Source: Akkermansiaceae bacterium (lineage in GTDB: Bacteria; Verrucomicrobiota; Verrucomicrobiia; Verrucomicrobiales; Akkermansiaceae). Taken from it: 61,674 nucleotides of DNA. The stretch spans positions 1 to 61,674 of the forward strand of contig CANHPN010000010.1 of NCBI GenBank assembly GCA_947462535.1, read 5' to 3'. Each line of letters opens with the position of its first letter. Position 1 is the first letter of the stretch. The notes beneath the pieces are model-generated. The model had not been told where the DNA came from. It saw nothing but the letters and a program-made list of their open reading frames with translations, and did not search any database. The translations under genes and the position numbers were made by a program. Positions 25,957 through 34,296 of this stretch are shown here, one piece after another.

Positions 25957-26670
25957 ATGAACGATCCCGACCGGCTGAGTCCCCGTATCCAGGACATGCC
26001 ATACGACCAGCGGCCGCGGGAAAAACTCGCGGCGCTCGGGCCCGCCGCCCTGGACAATGCCGAACTGATGGCGCTGTTCATTGCCACCGGGATGAAAGGC
26101 CGCAGCGCGATCGAAATCGGCCGGGAGTTGATCGCGAAATACGGGTCGATGGCCGCGCTCGGCGGTCTGCCGGTCGCTGAGTTGTCGGAAATCAAAGGTC
26201 TTGGCCTGGCAAAAGCCTCGAAACTCGCAGCGGCCTTCGAGCTCGGGACCCGCGTGGCCCGCGAGCAACTGCGGGATGTCTCGCTCGAGACGCCGGAGCT
26301 GATCCATAATTTTTTCGGGCCGCAGCTCCGGCATTTATCCCAGGAACAAGTCGTGGTGGCGGTGCTCGACACGCGCTTGCGGCATGTGGCGACCACGGTC
26401 GTCTCGGTCGGCACCGTCAACGATTCGAGCGCGCATCCGCGGGAAATCCTCCGCCCGGTGATCACCCGCGGCGCTTACGGATTCATTTTGATTCACAACC
26501 ACCCCTCGGGCGATCCCAGCCCCAGCCGCGCGGATGAAATCGTCACGCGGCGGATGGTAGAGGCGGCGAAACTAATGCAGGTTTGCTTCCTCGATCACGT
26601 CATCATCGGCAGACCATCGCCGGGACGGGCGGCTTATTATTCGTTCCGCGAGGCGGGCGTAGTGCCCTGA
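25957..26670 (+). CDS. radC: RadC-family JAB/MPN-domain protein
   Basis: A 237-residue protein with helix-hairpin-helix-like N-terminal motifs (MPYDQRPREKLAALGPAALD and IKGLGLAKASKLAAAFELG) and a C-terminal JAMM metal site (HNHPSGDPSPSRAD plus the upstream glutamate region). RadC is widespread and was once linked to DNA repair, a role now doubted; its activity is unknown. Full length, no unusual features. Confidence 0.94.
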   Translation: MNDPDRLSPRIQDMPYDQRPREKLAALGPAALDNAELMALFIATGMKGRSAIEIGRELIAKYGSMAALGGLPVAELSEIKGLGLAKASKLAAAFELGTRVAREQLRDVSLETPELIHNFFGPQLRHLSQEQVVVAVLDTRLRHVATTVVSVGTVNDSSAHPREILRPVITRGAYGFILIHNHPSGDPSPSRADEIVTRRMVEAAKLMQVCFLDHVIIGRPSPGRAAYYSFREAGVVP

Positions 26671-26715
26671 GTTGCTTTTCGAAATCTGCAGCCCTAGGCT
26701 CCGCCGAAATTCCGC

Positions 26716-29196
26716 ATGTATCGCCTCCACCTCACCCGGAACCTGCGCACTCTCGCATTCCTGCTGATCTTTTCGGCGGTGCTGGGAGTCATCGGCGTCC
26801 TGTGGTGGGCGAATCACACCGGTCTGCCAGAGCCGTGGCGCGCCGCCATCGAGCGCGAAGTCGCGAAACAGGGAGTGCATCTCAAGATCGGTGGTTTGCA
26901 CTACGCCGTCCTGCGCGGAATCATCGCCACCGACGTCAGGGTCTTTTCCGAACCCGAACACCTGCGGGAAATTTCCCGCCTCGAGCGCGTCATCCTCGAC
27001 CTCGACAACACCAAACTCGCGCGCGGCATCATTCACCTCAAGAAGATCCAGCTCGATGACGCCAGACTCGCCCTGGCCGTGGACTCGAACGATCCCGAGT
27101 CCGAAACCCTCGACATCACCGACGCCAACGGGACCGTCTTCATGCCCGGGGACCGGCGTCTGGAAATCCGCGACGCCCATGGGAAAATCGCAGGAATCGA
27201 CATCACCCTCAACGCCCGCCTCATCGGCTATCAGCAACAACGAAACCAGGAGGCCGACGAGTCGGACATGGGCAAGAGACGGATCCTGCTCGCACAAGTG
27301 ATCCACGAGCTGGAGAAATGGAATTTTGATAGAAACCACGCTCCCACCCTGCAAATCACCGCCGAGGGCGACATCAACGACCACTCCTCGATCACCGCGA
27401 AAATCAGCTTGCGGATCAACGGTATTGAGAAAAACGGCCACGTTCTCGACGAGGTCACCGCCGAGGCGGACATGGCCGGCGACGTGCTCACCGTCACCTC
27501 GCTCCGCGCGACCGACTCACGCGGGGTGTTCGAGGGACACATCGACTATAACCTGCGAGACCGCGAGGGTCGCTTCGATGTGTCCTCCTCGCTGGAGGTT
27601 CCACAACTCCTCACCGCATGGCTCGGGCTGCCCGCACTTCACGACGTTTCCATCGGCGGAAAACAATGGTTGGAAGCAGAGGGGGATTTCCAACTGAATG
27701 AAAAAAACGTGCCGCAGATCAAGCTGACCGGCCACGCCCGCTGCGAATCGGTGACGCTGCGGGGAATGCCGTTCGACTCCGTGGAAGGCGCGTTCTCCTG
27801 GCGGGACGGAGACCTGTTCCTGCGCGATCTGCGGCTGATCCGGCGGGACGGCGAGGCCAAGGGAAAGGCGATGATCGAATGGCCCCTTGTCCGGTTAGAA
27901 CTGCACAGCACCCTGCCGGTGCCGGTCTATCGCCCGTTCTTCTTGAAACAGCCGCTGGAGATCGTCCTCAATGATTTTTCCGAGCGCGAGAGCGCGACAG
28001 TCGATGTCAGGCTTGAAGGGGGCTTTGACCTGACTAACAAATTCGCGTGGGCCTACACCGGAAGCGGCGCGGTGAAGAACCTGAACTACAAGGGAGTGCC
28101 GGTGAACTCGGCGGCATGCAAGTTCTCGCTCAATCACAACGAGCTGGATTTCCACGATGGCACGGTGGTTTTCAATTACTCGAATTACGCCCTGCACAAG
28201 ACCTTCAACGGGGCTGCGGAAGGCACCGCGAAGGTGGGCCGCATCCGCTACGACGCACCGAACAAGATCGTGGAAGTCGAGGACGTGCGCGGTGCCATCT
28301 GGGCCGCGCCGATGGTCCGGCTTTTCGCGCCGATGGTGGCGGACACCCTCGAACAATACCGCTTCCACCAACCGCCGGATCTCAAAGGCTCCGGCGTGGT
28401 GGACGTCACCCCACAAGGGCGCACCGCGCTGGACGTCTCCTTCAGCTCCGATCATCCGGCGGACTATCAGTTTCTCGGCGAGAACCTCACCCTCGGACGC
28501 CCCTCCGCGCAGGTCGCCATCCGTGGCGAGCGAACCAGCGTCACCAACCTGAAGCTCGACGCCTTCGACGGACCCGTGGCCGGAAATTTCGAGTATCTCG
28601 GCGGCGGCAAACTCAAGGGCGAGCTGAGCTGGACCAAGCTGTCGATCCCCGGTCTGACCTCCACCTACGGCTTCCAGATGAAAGGCACAGGTAACGTCAC
28701 CGGCCGGATCGATTTCTCCCTCACCGACGGCAAGGTGGAAACTATGGCGGGCGAGGGATTAGTCGCGCTGGAAAAAGCCGAGCTGTTTTCCGTCCCGATG
28801 TTCGGCCCGCTCACCGCGCTGATCGGCGGCGTACTAAATGACGAAAGAGCGGGCTTCCAACGGGCGAAAAGCGCATTCTTCACTTTCAAAATCCAAGACG
28901 GCATCCTCACCAGCAACGATTTCCAGACCGCCACCACCTCGATCGATTTCACCGGCGAGGGCTCGCTCGACCTCAAGGAGCGAACCATCGACATGGCGAT
29001 GCGGATGAACGCCCGCGGCCTGCTCGGACTGATCACCCTGCCGCTGCGGCCGTTTTCCGGTCTGTTCCAATTCCGGGGAACCGGTCCGCTGAAAGAGCCC
29101 AAATGGGAAAATCTCAAGTTCACCGCTCCTCAGGAAACCCAGAAACAAATCCTGCGGGAAGCGCCGAAAGCCAAAGTCATCGACGACGGCGAGTGA
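26716..29196 (+). CDS. large AsmA/YhdP-like envelope protein
   Basis: An 826-residue protein with one N-terminal membrane segment (about residues 12-32: LAFLLIFSAVLGVIGVLWWA) and then repeating beta-rich, alternating-hydrophobic stretches. The C-terminal 250 residues (LKAEL-type LKGELSWTKL, GTGNVTGRIDFSLTDG, GEGSLDLKERTIDMAMRMNARG, FSGLFQFRGTGPLKEPKW) resemble the AsmA-like/DUF3971 region of YhdP and TamB, which bridge inner and outer membrane for phospholipid transport. An inter-membrane lipid-transfer role is likely but inferred from architecture. Confidence 0.75.
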   Translation: MYRLHLTRNLRTLAFLLIFSAVLGVIGVLWWANHTGLPEPWRAAIEREVAKQGVHLKIGGLHYAVLRGIIATDVRVFSEPEHLREISRLERVILDLDNTKLARGIIHLKKIQLDDARLALAVDSNDPESETLDITDANGTVFMPGDRRLEIRDAHGKIAGIDITLNARLIGYQQQRNQEADESDMGKRRILLAQVIHELEKWNFDRNHAPTLQITAEGDINDHSSITAKISLRINGIEKNGHVLDEVTAEADMAGDVLTVTSLRATDSRGVFEGHIDYNLRDREGRFDVSSSLEVPQLLTAWLGLPALHDVSIGGKQWLEAEGDFQLNEKNVPQIKLTGHARCESVTLRGMPFDSVEGAFSWRDGDLFLRDLRLIRRDGEAKGKAMIEWPLVRLELHSTLPVPVYRPFFLKQPLEIVLNDFSERESATVDVRLEGGFDLTNKFAWAYTGSGAVKNLNYKGVPVNSAACKFSLNHNELDFHDGTVVFNYSNYALHKTFNGAAEGTAKVGRIRYDAPNKIVEVEDVRGAIWAAPMVRLFAPMVADTLEQYRFHQPPDLKGSGVVDVTPQGRTALDVSFSSDHPADYQFLGENLTLGRPSAQVAIRGERTSVTNLKLDAFDGPVAGNFEYLGGGKLKGELSWTKLSIPGLTSTYGFQMKGTGNVTGRIDFSLTDGKVETMAGEGLVALEKAELFSVPMFGPLTALIGGVLNDERAGFQRAKSAFFTFKIQDGILTSNDFQTATTSIDFTGEGSLDLKERTIDMAMRMNARGLLGLITLPLRPFSGLFQFRGTGPLKEPKWENLKFTAPQETQKQILREAPKAKVIDDGE

Positions 29197-29302
29197 TCGA
29201 TATTTTTTCAAGTCACATCTTGCGCCCGCCAACAGGAGGGGCTAATTTTTCCTCGACGCGGGTGACTCATGAAGTTTCATCCGCAAACCACAACCAACCC
29301 CC

Positions 29303-29710
29303 ATGAACAATCCATTTTCAGCCGCTGACACCCTCGAACCGGAAGCAGGCTACACCCAGACACCGTCCGTCTCACAGGCCGCCAATGATCTCCGCGCCGC
29401 CGCTGGCGAAAAAGCCCGCGAGTTCGTCCACACCGCCGAGGAAAAAGCCGCTGCGCTCAAAGACCGCGCCGTGGAATCCGCCCAACAGTTCCGCGACACC
29501 GCCGCCGAGCGGGCCAGTCAGTTCAAGGCGACCGCCACGGAAAAGGCTCTACACTTCAAGGAGTCCGCCACCGAACAATGGCAGGACACCCGGGTGAAAG
29601 CCAAGGAGCTGCACATCACGGCCGAAGACTACATCCGCCAAAATCCCACCAAATGCGTCTTGAGTGCCCTCGGTGCCGGATTTCTGATTGGTCTGATCGT
29701 TCGCCGCTAA
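29303..29710 (+). CDS. DUF883/YqjD-ElaB-like membrane-anchored protein
   Basis: A 135-residue protein with a long amphipathic, Ala/Glu-rich helix (about residues 20-105, heptad-like AAERASQFKATATEKALHFK) and a single C-terminal membrane helix just after YIRQNPTKC (SALGAGFLIGLIVRR). This matches E. coli YqjD/ElaB, inner-membrane proteins that bind ribosomes in stationary phase. It is the first of three membrane genes that mirror E. coli yqjD-yqjE-yqjK. Confidence 0.85.
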   Translation: MNNPFSAADTLEPEAGYTQTPSVSQAANDLRAAAGEKAREFVHTAEEKAAALKDRAVESAQQFRDTAAERASQFKATATEKALHFKESATEQWQDTRVKAKELHITAEDYIRQNPTKCVLSALGAGFLIGLIVRR

Positions 29711-29750
29711 GAAAAAGCGCCTCCTGTCAGGTGTGTTTACATCCAGTCTC

Positions 29751-30197
29751 ATGAATTCTTCATCTGACAGCCTGCCTAATTCTCTCGGAGAAACCCCGCA
29801 ACCGGAGTCGCCGCCACAGGATTCCCCTCCCGCGAATTGGCGCGAGGCCTTGATGTCCTTGATCGCCACCCGGCTGGCCTTGGTCGAACTGGAAGCGAAA
29901 GAAGCCGGCAAGGAAGCGGCCAGACGCGGCTCGTCGCTCGCCGCAGCCGTCGGGTGTATCGTTTTCGCATGGGCACTCCTGCTGGCGGGGGGCATTTCAT
30001 GGATTGCGAAATCGACAGACTGCCCATGGGACCAGGTTGCTATCGGCGTCGCCGTGCTCCACATCCTGGCAGGAATCATCCTCGCCCGTCTGGCCAAGCC
30101 ATCGGCCCACACGGCATTTCCCGTCACCCGCGCTGAATTTCAAAAGGACCGCGAATGGATCGAAAACTTCCAAAAAAACAAGAAATCGAACGACTGA
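29751..30197 (+). CDS. YqjE-like (phage-holin-superfamily) membrane protein
   Basis: 148 residues from ATG 29751 (a GTG at 29733 would add six). A Pro/Ser-rich N-terminus, an amphipathic helix (MSLIATRLALVELEAKEAGK) and two membrane segments (AAAVGCIVFAWALLLAGGI; VAIGVAVLHILAGIILA) match YqjE, a holin-like membrane family. It overlaps the next gene by 43 bases and follows the YqjD-like gene by 40, so the three are one operon. Confidence 0.8.
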   Translation: MNSSSDSLPNSLGETPQPESPPQDSPPANWREALMSLIATRLALVELEAKEAGKEAARRGSSLAAAVGCIVFAWALLLAGGISWIAKSTDCPWDQVAIGVAVLHILAGIILARLAKPSAHTAFPVTRAEFQKDREWIENFQKNKKSND

Positions 30198-30556
30198 TCC
30201 GCCTTGGCGAGGCAGCCCGCTCCTGTCTGGGAGACGAGGCGATTTTGCTCAAGCAGCGGCTTGACGTTCCCGCCAGAATCCGTGGCTCCCTCAAAGACCA
30301 CCCGGCGGGCTGGGTTCTGGGCTCCCTGGCCTCCGGCCTCGCCGCCAGCTTGCTTTTCCGCCTCAAACCCCGCGCTACGGAAAAAAAGCACCGGGGCCTG
30401 CCCCTCACCCTGCTCGGTCTCGCCTTGACCGCCGTCCGTCCGGTGGCAAAAGTCTGGCTCACCGACCAAGTGAAAAACTACCTCGCCGGCCACTCACGCG
30501 CCTCCACGACTAAAGCCACTCCGTCAAGTCGGCCTCATCCATCTAATTTTCTATAA
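30155..30556 (+). CDS. small membrane protein, third gene of the yqjDE-like operon
   Basis: A 133-residue basic protein that overlaps the YqjE-like gene by 43 bases in another frame. It has two weak hydrophobic segments (GWVLGSLASGLAASLLF; LPLTLLGLALTAVRPVAKVW). Position matches yqjK of E. coli, but sequence similarity is not obvious. The N-terminal helix (KQEIERLIRLGEAARSCLGDEAILLKQRL) is conserved-looking. Function unknown; membrane association is inferred. Confidence 0.7.
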   Translation: MDRKLPKKQEIERLIRLGEAARSCLGDEAILLKQRLDVPARIRGSLKDHPAGWVLGSLASGLAASLLFRLKPRATEKKHRGLPLTLLGLALTAVRPVAKVWLTDQVKNYLAGHSRASTTKATPSSRPHPSNFL

Positions 30557-30568
30557 ACAAACCCTTCC

Positions 30569-31651
30569 ATGTCTGCACATCAGGTCCTCGACCACGTCGA
30601 TCAATACCTCCAACTCGGCCGCGATTACGATTGCTCTGATCTTCACCTCCCGACCTCCTATCCACCTGCATGGAGACGTTTTGGCCAGCTTTCCCCGATT
30701 TGGACCGATCACGATCCCCTGACCCCCGAGGACACCGAGCGGCTCGCCCGGTCCTTCCTCGGCCCCAAGGAATGGGACCGACTCGAAAAACACGGGGACA
30801 TCGACTTCGCCTACTCCGCGCCCAACGGCCGCTACCGCGCTTCCGTCGTCAAGCAGCGCCTCGGCTACGACATGGCCTTCCGGATCATTAGTGACAAGAT
30901 CAAGTCGATCGAAGACATCGGACTGCCGCTCGAGCACATCCTTCCCCTCACCCGCTATCAGAACGGCCTCGTGCTGGTCACCGGTTCCGTCGGTTCCGGC
31001 AAGTCCACTACCCTCGCCGCCCTCGTCGATTTCATCAACCGCGACCGCGAGGACCACATCCTCACGCTCGAAGACCCGATTGAATACGTCTTCGAATCCA
31101 AAGGCTGCCACGTCAACCAACGCGAGGTCCACAAGCACACCGAGTCCTTCGCCCGGGCGCTCCGTGGCGCACTGCGGGAAGATCCGGACGTCATCATGGT
31201 CGGAGAAATGCGCGACCTCGAGACCATCCAACTCGCCCTAACCGCCGCGGAGACCGGCCACTTGGTTCTCGGCACTCTTCATACCGGAAACGCCCCGCGG
31301 ACCCTCGACCGGGTGCTCGACGTGTTCCCCACCGACCAGCGCGAGCAGATCCGCATCATGGTTTCCGAATCGCTCCGCGGCATCCTCTCCCAGCAACTCG
31401 TCCCCCGCGCCGACGGCACCGGCCGCGTGCTCGCCCTCGAACTCCTCGTCAACACCCCTGCGGTCGCCAACTGCATCCGCGAAGGCAAAACCTTCATGCT
31501 TCCCGGCGTGATGCAGACCGGCAAAAACGTTGGCATGATCACCATGGACGAGTCGCTGCGCCAACTCTACGTGCAGGGTCTCATCTCCAAGGACGAGACA
31601 CTCTTCCGCTCGGATGACAAGAACCAGATGAAAGCGTTCCTGATATCCTGA
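30569..31651 (+). CDS. PilT-type retraction ATPase (first paralogue)
   Basis: A 360-residue type IV pilus ATPase of the PilT/PilU group. It has Walker A in the variant form GSVGSGKST, Walker B/Asp-box VIMVGEMRDLETI, the His-box AETGHLVLGTLHT, and an arginine-finger region. The C-terminal motif normally reading AIRNLIREGK appears as VANCIREGK. The first ~100 residues form the PAS-like N-terminal domain. It is followed 87 bases later by a second PilT, so the two are likely an interacting PilT/PilU pair. No pilin or pilB genes are nearby. Confidence 0.93.
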   Translation: MSAHQVLDHVDQYLQLGRDYDCSDLHLPTSYPPAWRRFGQLSPIWTDHDPLTPEDTERLARSFLGPKEWDRLEKHGDIDFAYSAPNGRYRASVVKQRLGYDMAFRIISDKIKSIEDIGLPLEHILPLTRYQNGLVLVTGSVGSGKSTTLAALVDFINRDREDHILTLEDPIEYVFESKGCHVNQREVHKHTESFARALRGALREDPDVIMVGEMRDLETIQLALTAAETGHLVLGTLHTGNAPRTLDRVLDVFPTDQREQIRIMVSESLRGILSQQLVPRADGTGRVLALELLVNTPAVANCIREGKTFMLPGVMQTGKNVGMITMDESLRQLYVQGLISKDETLFRSDDKNQMKAFLIS

Positions 31652-31670
31652 TATCCTGATATCCTGATAG
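31640..31670 (+). repeat. CTGATATC tandem repeat across the stop codon of the first pilT
   Basis: Three full copies of the 8-bp unit CTGATATC and a partial fourth (CTGATAG). The stop codon (31649-31651) lies in the second copy. Unit length is not a multiple of three, but the reading frame always meets the same TGA if at least two copies exist. Confidence 0.85.
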
Positions 31671-31738
31671 CCACCCGTTCGCCACCTTTCCTCAAAGGAA
31701 AAGCTTCAAAAACCCAAAACCCATCTTTTTCCGCCGCC

Positions 31739-32848
31739 ATGGCCAAAATCGACACTCTCTTCCGCTACTTGATCACCACCAAGGGCTCGGACCTTCACTT
31801 GTCTGAAGGTCAGGTGCCAAAAATCCGCGTCCACGGCTCGGTCGTCGACATCCCCGATCAGGAAGTCCTGCTAGGAGAAAATTTCAGGGATCTTCTCGCC
31901 GAAATCTGTGATGCCAAGGCCTTCCAGCGCTACCTGGAAGACGGCGATCTCGACTTCGCCTACGAAATGGATGTGAACTCCCGTTTCCGCTGCAACTATC
32001 TGAAACAGCAGAATGGCCTCGCCGCGGTGTTCCGCCTGATCCCCACGGAAATCGCCTCGCTCGAAAGCCTCGGAGTGCCGGATGTCGTCAAGGAATTCGG
32101 CCACATGCGCTCCGGCCTCGTCCTCGTCACCGGCCCCACCGGCTCGGGCAAGTCCACCACGCTCGCCGCGCTGCTAGACTACATCAACACCAACTTCAAC
32201 CGCCACATCATCACGGTGGAAGAACCCATCGAGTTCGTCCACCGCAACAAGCACTCCATTATCACCCAGCGTGAAGTGCCGATTCAAACACCCTCCTTCG
32301 CCGACGGCCTGCGCGCCGCCCTGCGGGAGGACTCCGACATCGTGCTCGTCGGAGAAATGCGCGATTTGGAAACCATCTCCCTCGCCCTGACCGCAGCGGA
32401 GACCGGCCTGCTCGTCTTCGGCACCCTCCACACGAACAACGCCCGCAAGACCGTTGACCGGATCATCGACGTGTTCCCCGCCAACCAGCAATCCCAGGTC
32501 CGCACCATGCTCGCCGCCTCGCTCCGTGGCGTCGTCGCCCAGTTACTCTGCAAGCGCGTGGACAAGCCCGGCCGGACCGCCGTGCATGAAATCATGTTCG
32601 CCACCCCCGCCGTCGCCGCGATCATCCGGGAGGGCGCCACCCAGAAACTCTACGACGTCATCACCGGCGGTAAAAACGAAGGCATGCAGTTCATGGACGA
32701 ATCGATCTGGTCAAAACTCTGCGAAGGCATGATCTCGCCGGAGGAAGCCTACATGAAGGCCATCGACAAGACCCGCTTCAAGAAATTCCTGCCAGAGCAC
32801 CTTTCCCGCCTCGGCGAGGCCTCCGGCGAGAACCCGATGACGCACTAA
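31739..32848 (+). CDS. pilT: PilT-type retraction ATPase (second paralogue)
   Basis: A 369-residue hexameric ATPase that powers type IV pilus retraction. Canonical Walker A GPTGSGKST (about residue 131), Walker B IVLVGEMRDLETI and His-box AETGLLVFGTLHTNNA; the PilT C-terminal motif reads VAAIIREG. The N-terminal PAS-like domain begins SDLHLSEGQVPKIRVHGSV. Closer to PilT proper than its neighbour, judging from Walker A. The start ATG lies after CCGCCGCC with no Shine-Dalgarno. Both paralogues probably form one operon. Confidence 0.94.
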   Translation: MAKIDTLFRYLITTKGSDLHLSEGQVPKIRVHGSVVDIPDQEVLLGENFRDLLAEICDAKAFQRYLEDGDLDFAYEMDVNSRFRCNYLKQQNGLAAVFRLIPTEIASLESLGVPDVVKEFGHMRSGLVLVTGPTGSGKSTTLAALLDYINTNFNRHIITVEEPIEFVHRNKHSIITQREVPIQTPSFADGLRAALREDSDIVLVGEMRDLETISLALTAAETGLLVFGTLHTNNARKTVDRIIDVFPANQQSQVRTMLAASLRGVVAQLLCKRVDKPGRTAVHEIMFATPAVAAIIREGATQKLYDVITGGKNEGMQFMDESIWSKLCEGMISPEEAYMKAIDKTRFKKFLPEHLSRLGEASGENPMTH

Positions 32849-33170
32849 CCGGTTGGCGCGACCCGTCACGAGGCCGGTCCCTCGGACTATCAGAACGGCC
32901 CGTCGTCGCGGGTAGTGCTTTGAAACTCCCGAAATCCCCGCAAACGGCCGCCCGTGCCGCTATGGCAGCCCCGTGCCCACCCCCGAAGCCCTACCCACCA
33001 ACGACACCATTCCCTGGCAAATCGCCCGCACCCCCGCCTGATATAAATGGGCGTTGCGCGGCTGCGCGTGGCGCTTTCTTGGAGGAAGATGAAGAATCAT
33101 TTGAACACAAGCGGTACCTGAAACTTTTTTCTCGTCCTTCAGCCCGCCCTTCCCCCACCCTGCCCCCGCA
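32849..33170 (+). other. intergenic region before ychF; no gene supported
   Basis: 322 bases with no convincing gene. The open frame at 32920-33192 is low-complexity Pro/Ala and overlaps ychF. A different frame reads like a protein tail (PVPTPEALPTNDTIPWQIAR, ending at a TGA near 33043) and may be debris. A TATAAA box occurs at about 33041 without a clear -35 partner. Confidence 0.4.
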
Positions 33171-34286
33171 ATGCTCAAGGCCGGAATCGTAGGACTACCC
33201 AATGTCGGTAAATCGACACTCTTCAACGCTGTCACCCGCACTCGCAAGGCGGAGGCTGCCAATTATCCATTCTGCACTATCGATCCGAACGTCGGCATCG
33301 TCATGGTTCCGGACCCGCGCCTTGCCGTGCTCTCGAAGATTTCCGGCTCCCACAAGCTCGTACCGACCGCGATCGAGTTCGTCGATATCGCCGGCCTCGT
33401 GAAGGGCGCGTCCGAAGGCGCAGGCCTCGGCAACCAGTTCCTCGCCAACATCCGGGAAACCGACGCCATCGTGCAGGTCGTCCGTTGCTTCGAAAACGAC
33501 GACATCATCCACGAACTCGGCTCCGTCGATCCCATCCGCGACATCGAAATCATCAACTCCGAACTGATCCTCGCCGACATGGCGTCGCTCGAAAAACGCC
33601 GCCATTCCCGCGAGAAAAAAGCCAAGGGCGGCGACAAGGAAGCGAAGAAGGAAGTAGAGCTCATCGACATCATCATGCCGCATCTCGACCAGGGAAATCC
33701 GGCACTCACCATCGACTTCAGCGAGGATGACAAAGCCATCGTGAAGGACTTCTTCCTGCTTTCCTCCAAGAGAACCATCTACGCCTGCAACGTCGCCGAA
33801 GACGAACTCGCCGGTGCCATCGCCGATCCGGATTCGCACCCGCAAGTCGCCCGCGTCCGCAAGTTCGCCGCCGAACATACCGGCTCCGAAGCCGTCGTCA
33901 TTTCCGCACGCATCGAAGAGGAACTCAGTGACATGCCCGTGGAGGAAGCCAATGAATTCCTCGCCGACATGGGCGTGACCGATTCCGGCGTCTCGGCCCT
34001 GATCCGCGGCGTCTATCACTTGCTAGGACTTCGCACCTACCTGACCACCGGCGTCCAGGAAACCCGCGCCTGGACGATCATCGCAGGAGACAAGGCCCCC
34101 GCTGCGGCCGGGGTGATTCACACGGATTTCGAGCGTGGCTTCATCGCCGCAGAAGTCGTCCACTACGACGATTTGGTGGCCGCAGGCAGCATGTCTGCCG
34201 CCAAGGTCGCAGGAAAAGTCCGCATCGAAGGCAAGCAATACGTCATGAAAGACGGCGACGTGGTGGAGTTCCGCTTCAACGTCTAA
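33171..34286 (+). CDS. ychF: YchF/OLA1-family ribosome-associated ATPase
   Basis: A 371-residue Obg-related P-loop protein that binds ATP rather than GTP and associates with ribosomes. G1 GLPNVGKST (residues 8-16), G2/G3 region FVDIAGLVKGASEGAGLGNQ, and a NVAEDEL segment in place of the GTP-specific NKxD motif, typical of the family. The C-terminal TGS domain (VHTDFERGFIAAEVVHYDDL ... GKQYVMKDGDVVEFRFNV) is complete. Converges with recG; the two stops are only 10 bases apart. Confidence 0.97.
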   Translation: MLKAGIVGLPNVGKSTLFNAVTRTRKAEAANYPFCTIDPNVGIVMVPDPRLAVLSKISGSHKLVPTAIEFVDIAGLVKGASEGAGLGNQFLANIRETDAIVQVVRCFENDDIIHELGSVDPIRDIEIINSELILADMASLEKRRHSREKKAKGGDKEAKKEVELIDIIMPHLDQGNPALTIDFSEDDKAIVKDFFLLSSKRTIYACNVAEDELAGAIADPDSHPQVARVRKFAAEHTGSEAVVISARIEEELSDMPVEEANEFLADMGVTDSGVSALIRGVYHLLGLRTYLTTGVQETRAWTIIAGDKAPAAAGVIHTDFERGFIAAEVVHYDDLVAAGSMSAAKVAGKVRIEGKQYVMKDGDVVEFRFNV

Positions 34287-34296
34287 AGCCTTCGCG

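Noticed and set aside
31640-31670. Phase variation through the 8-bp repeat at the pilT stop
   Set aside because: The stop lies in the second unit and the reading frame reaches it whatever the copy number, so the protein would not change.
32920-33192. 90-codon plus-strand frame before ychF
   Set aside because: Pro/Ala/Ser low complexity, overlaps ychF, no start signal.
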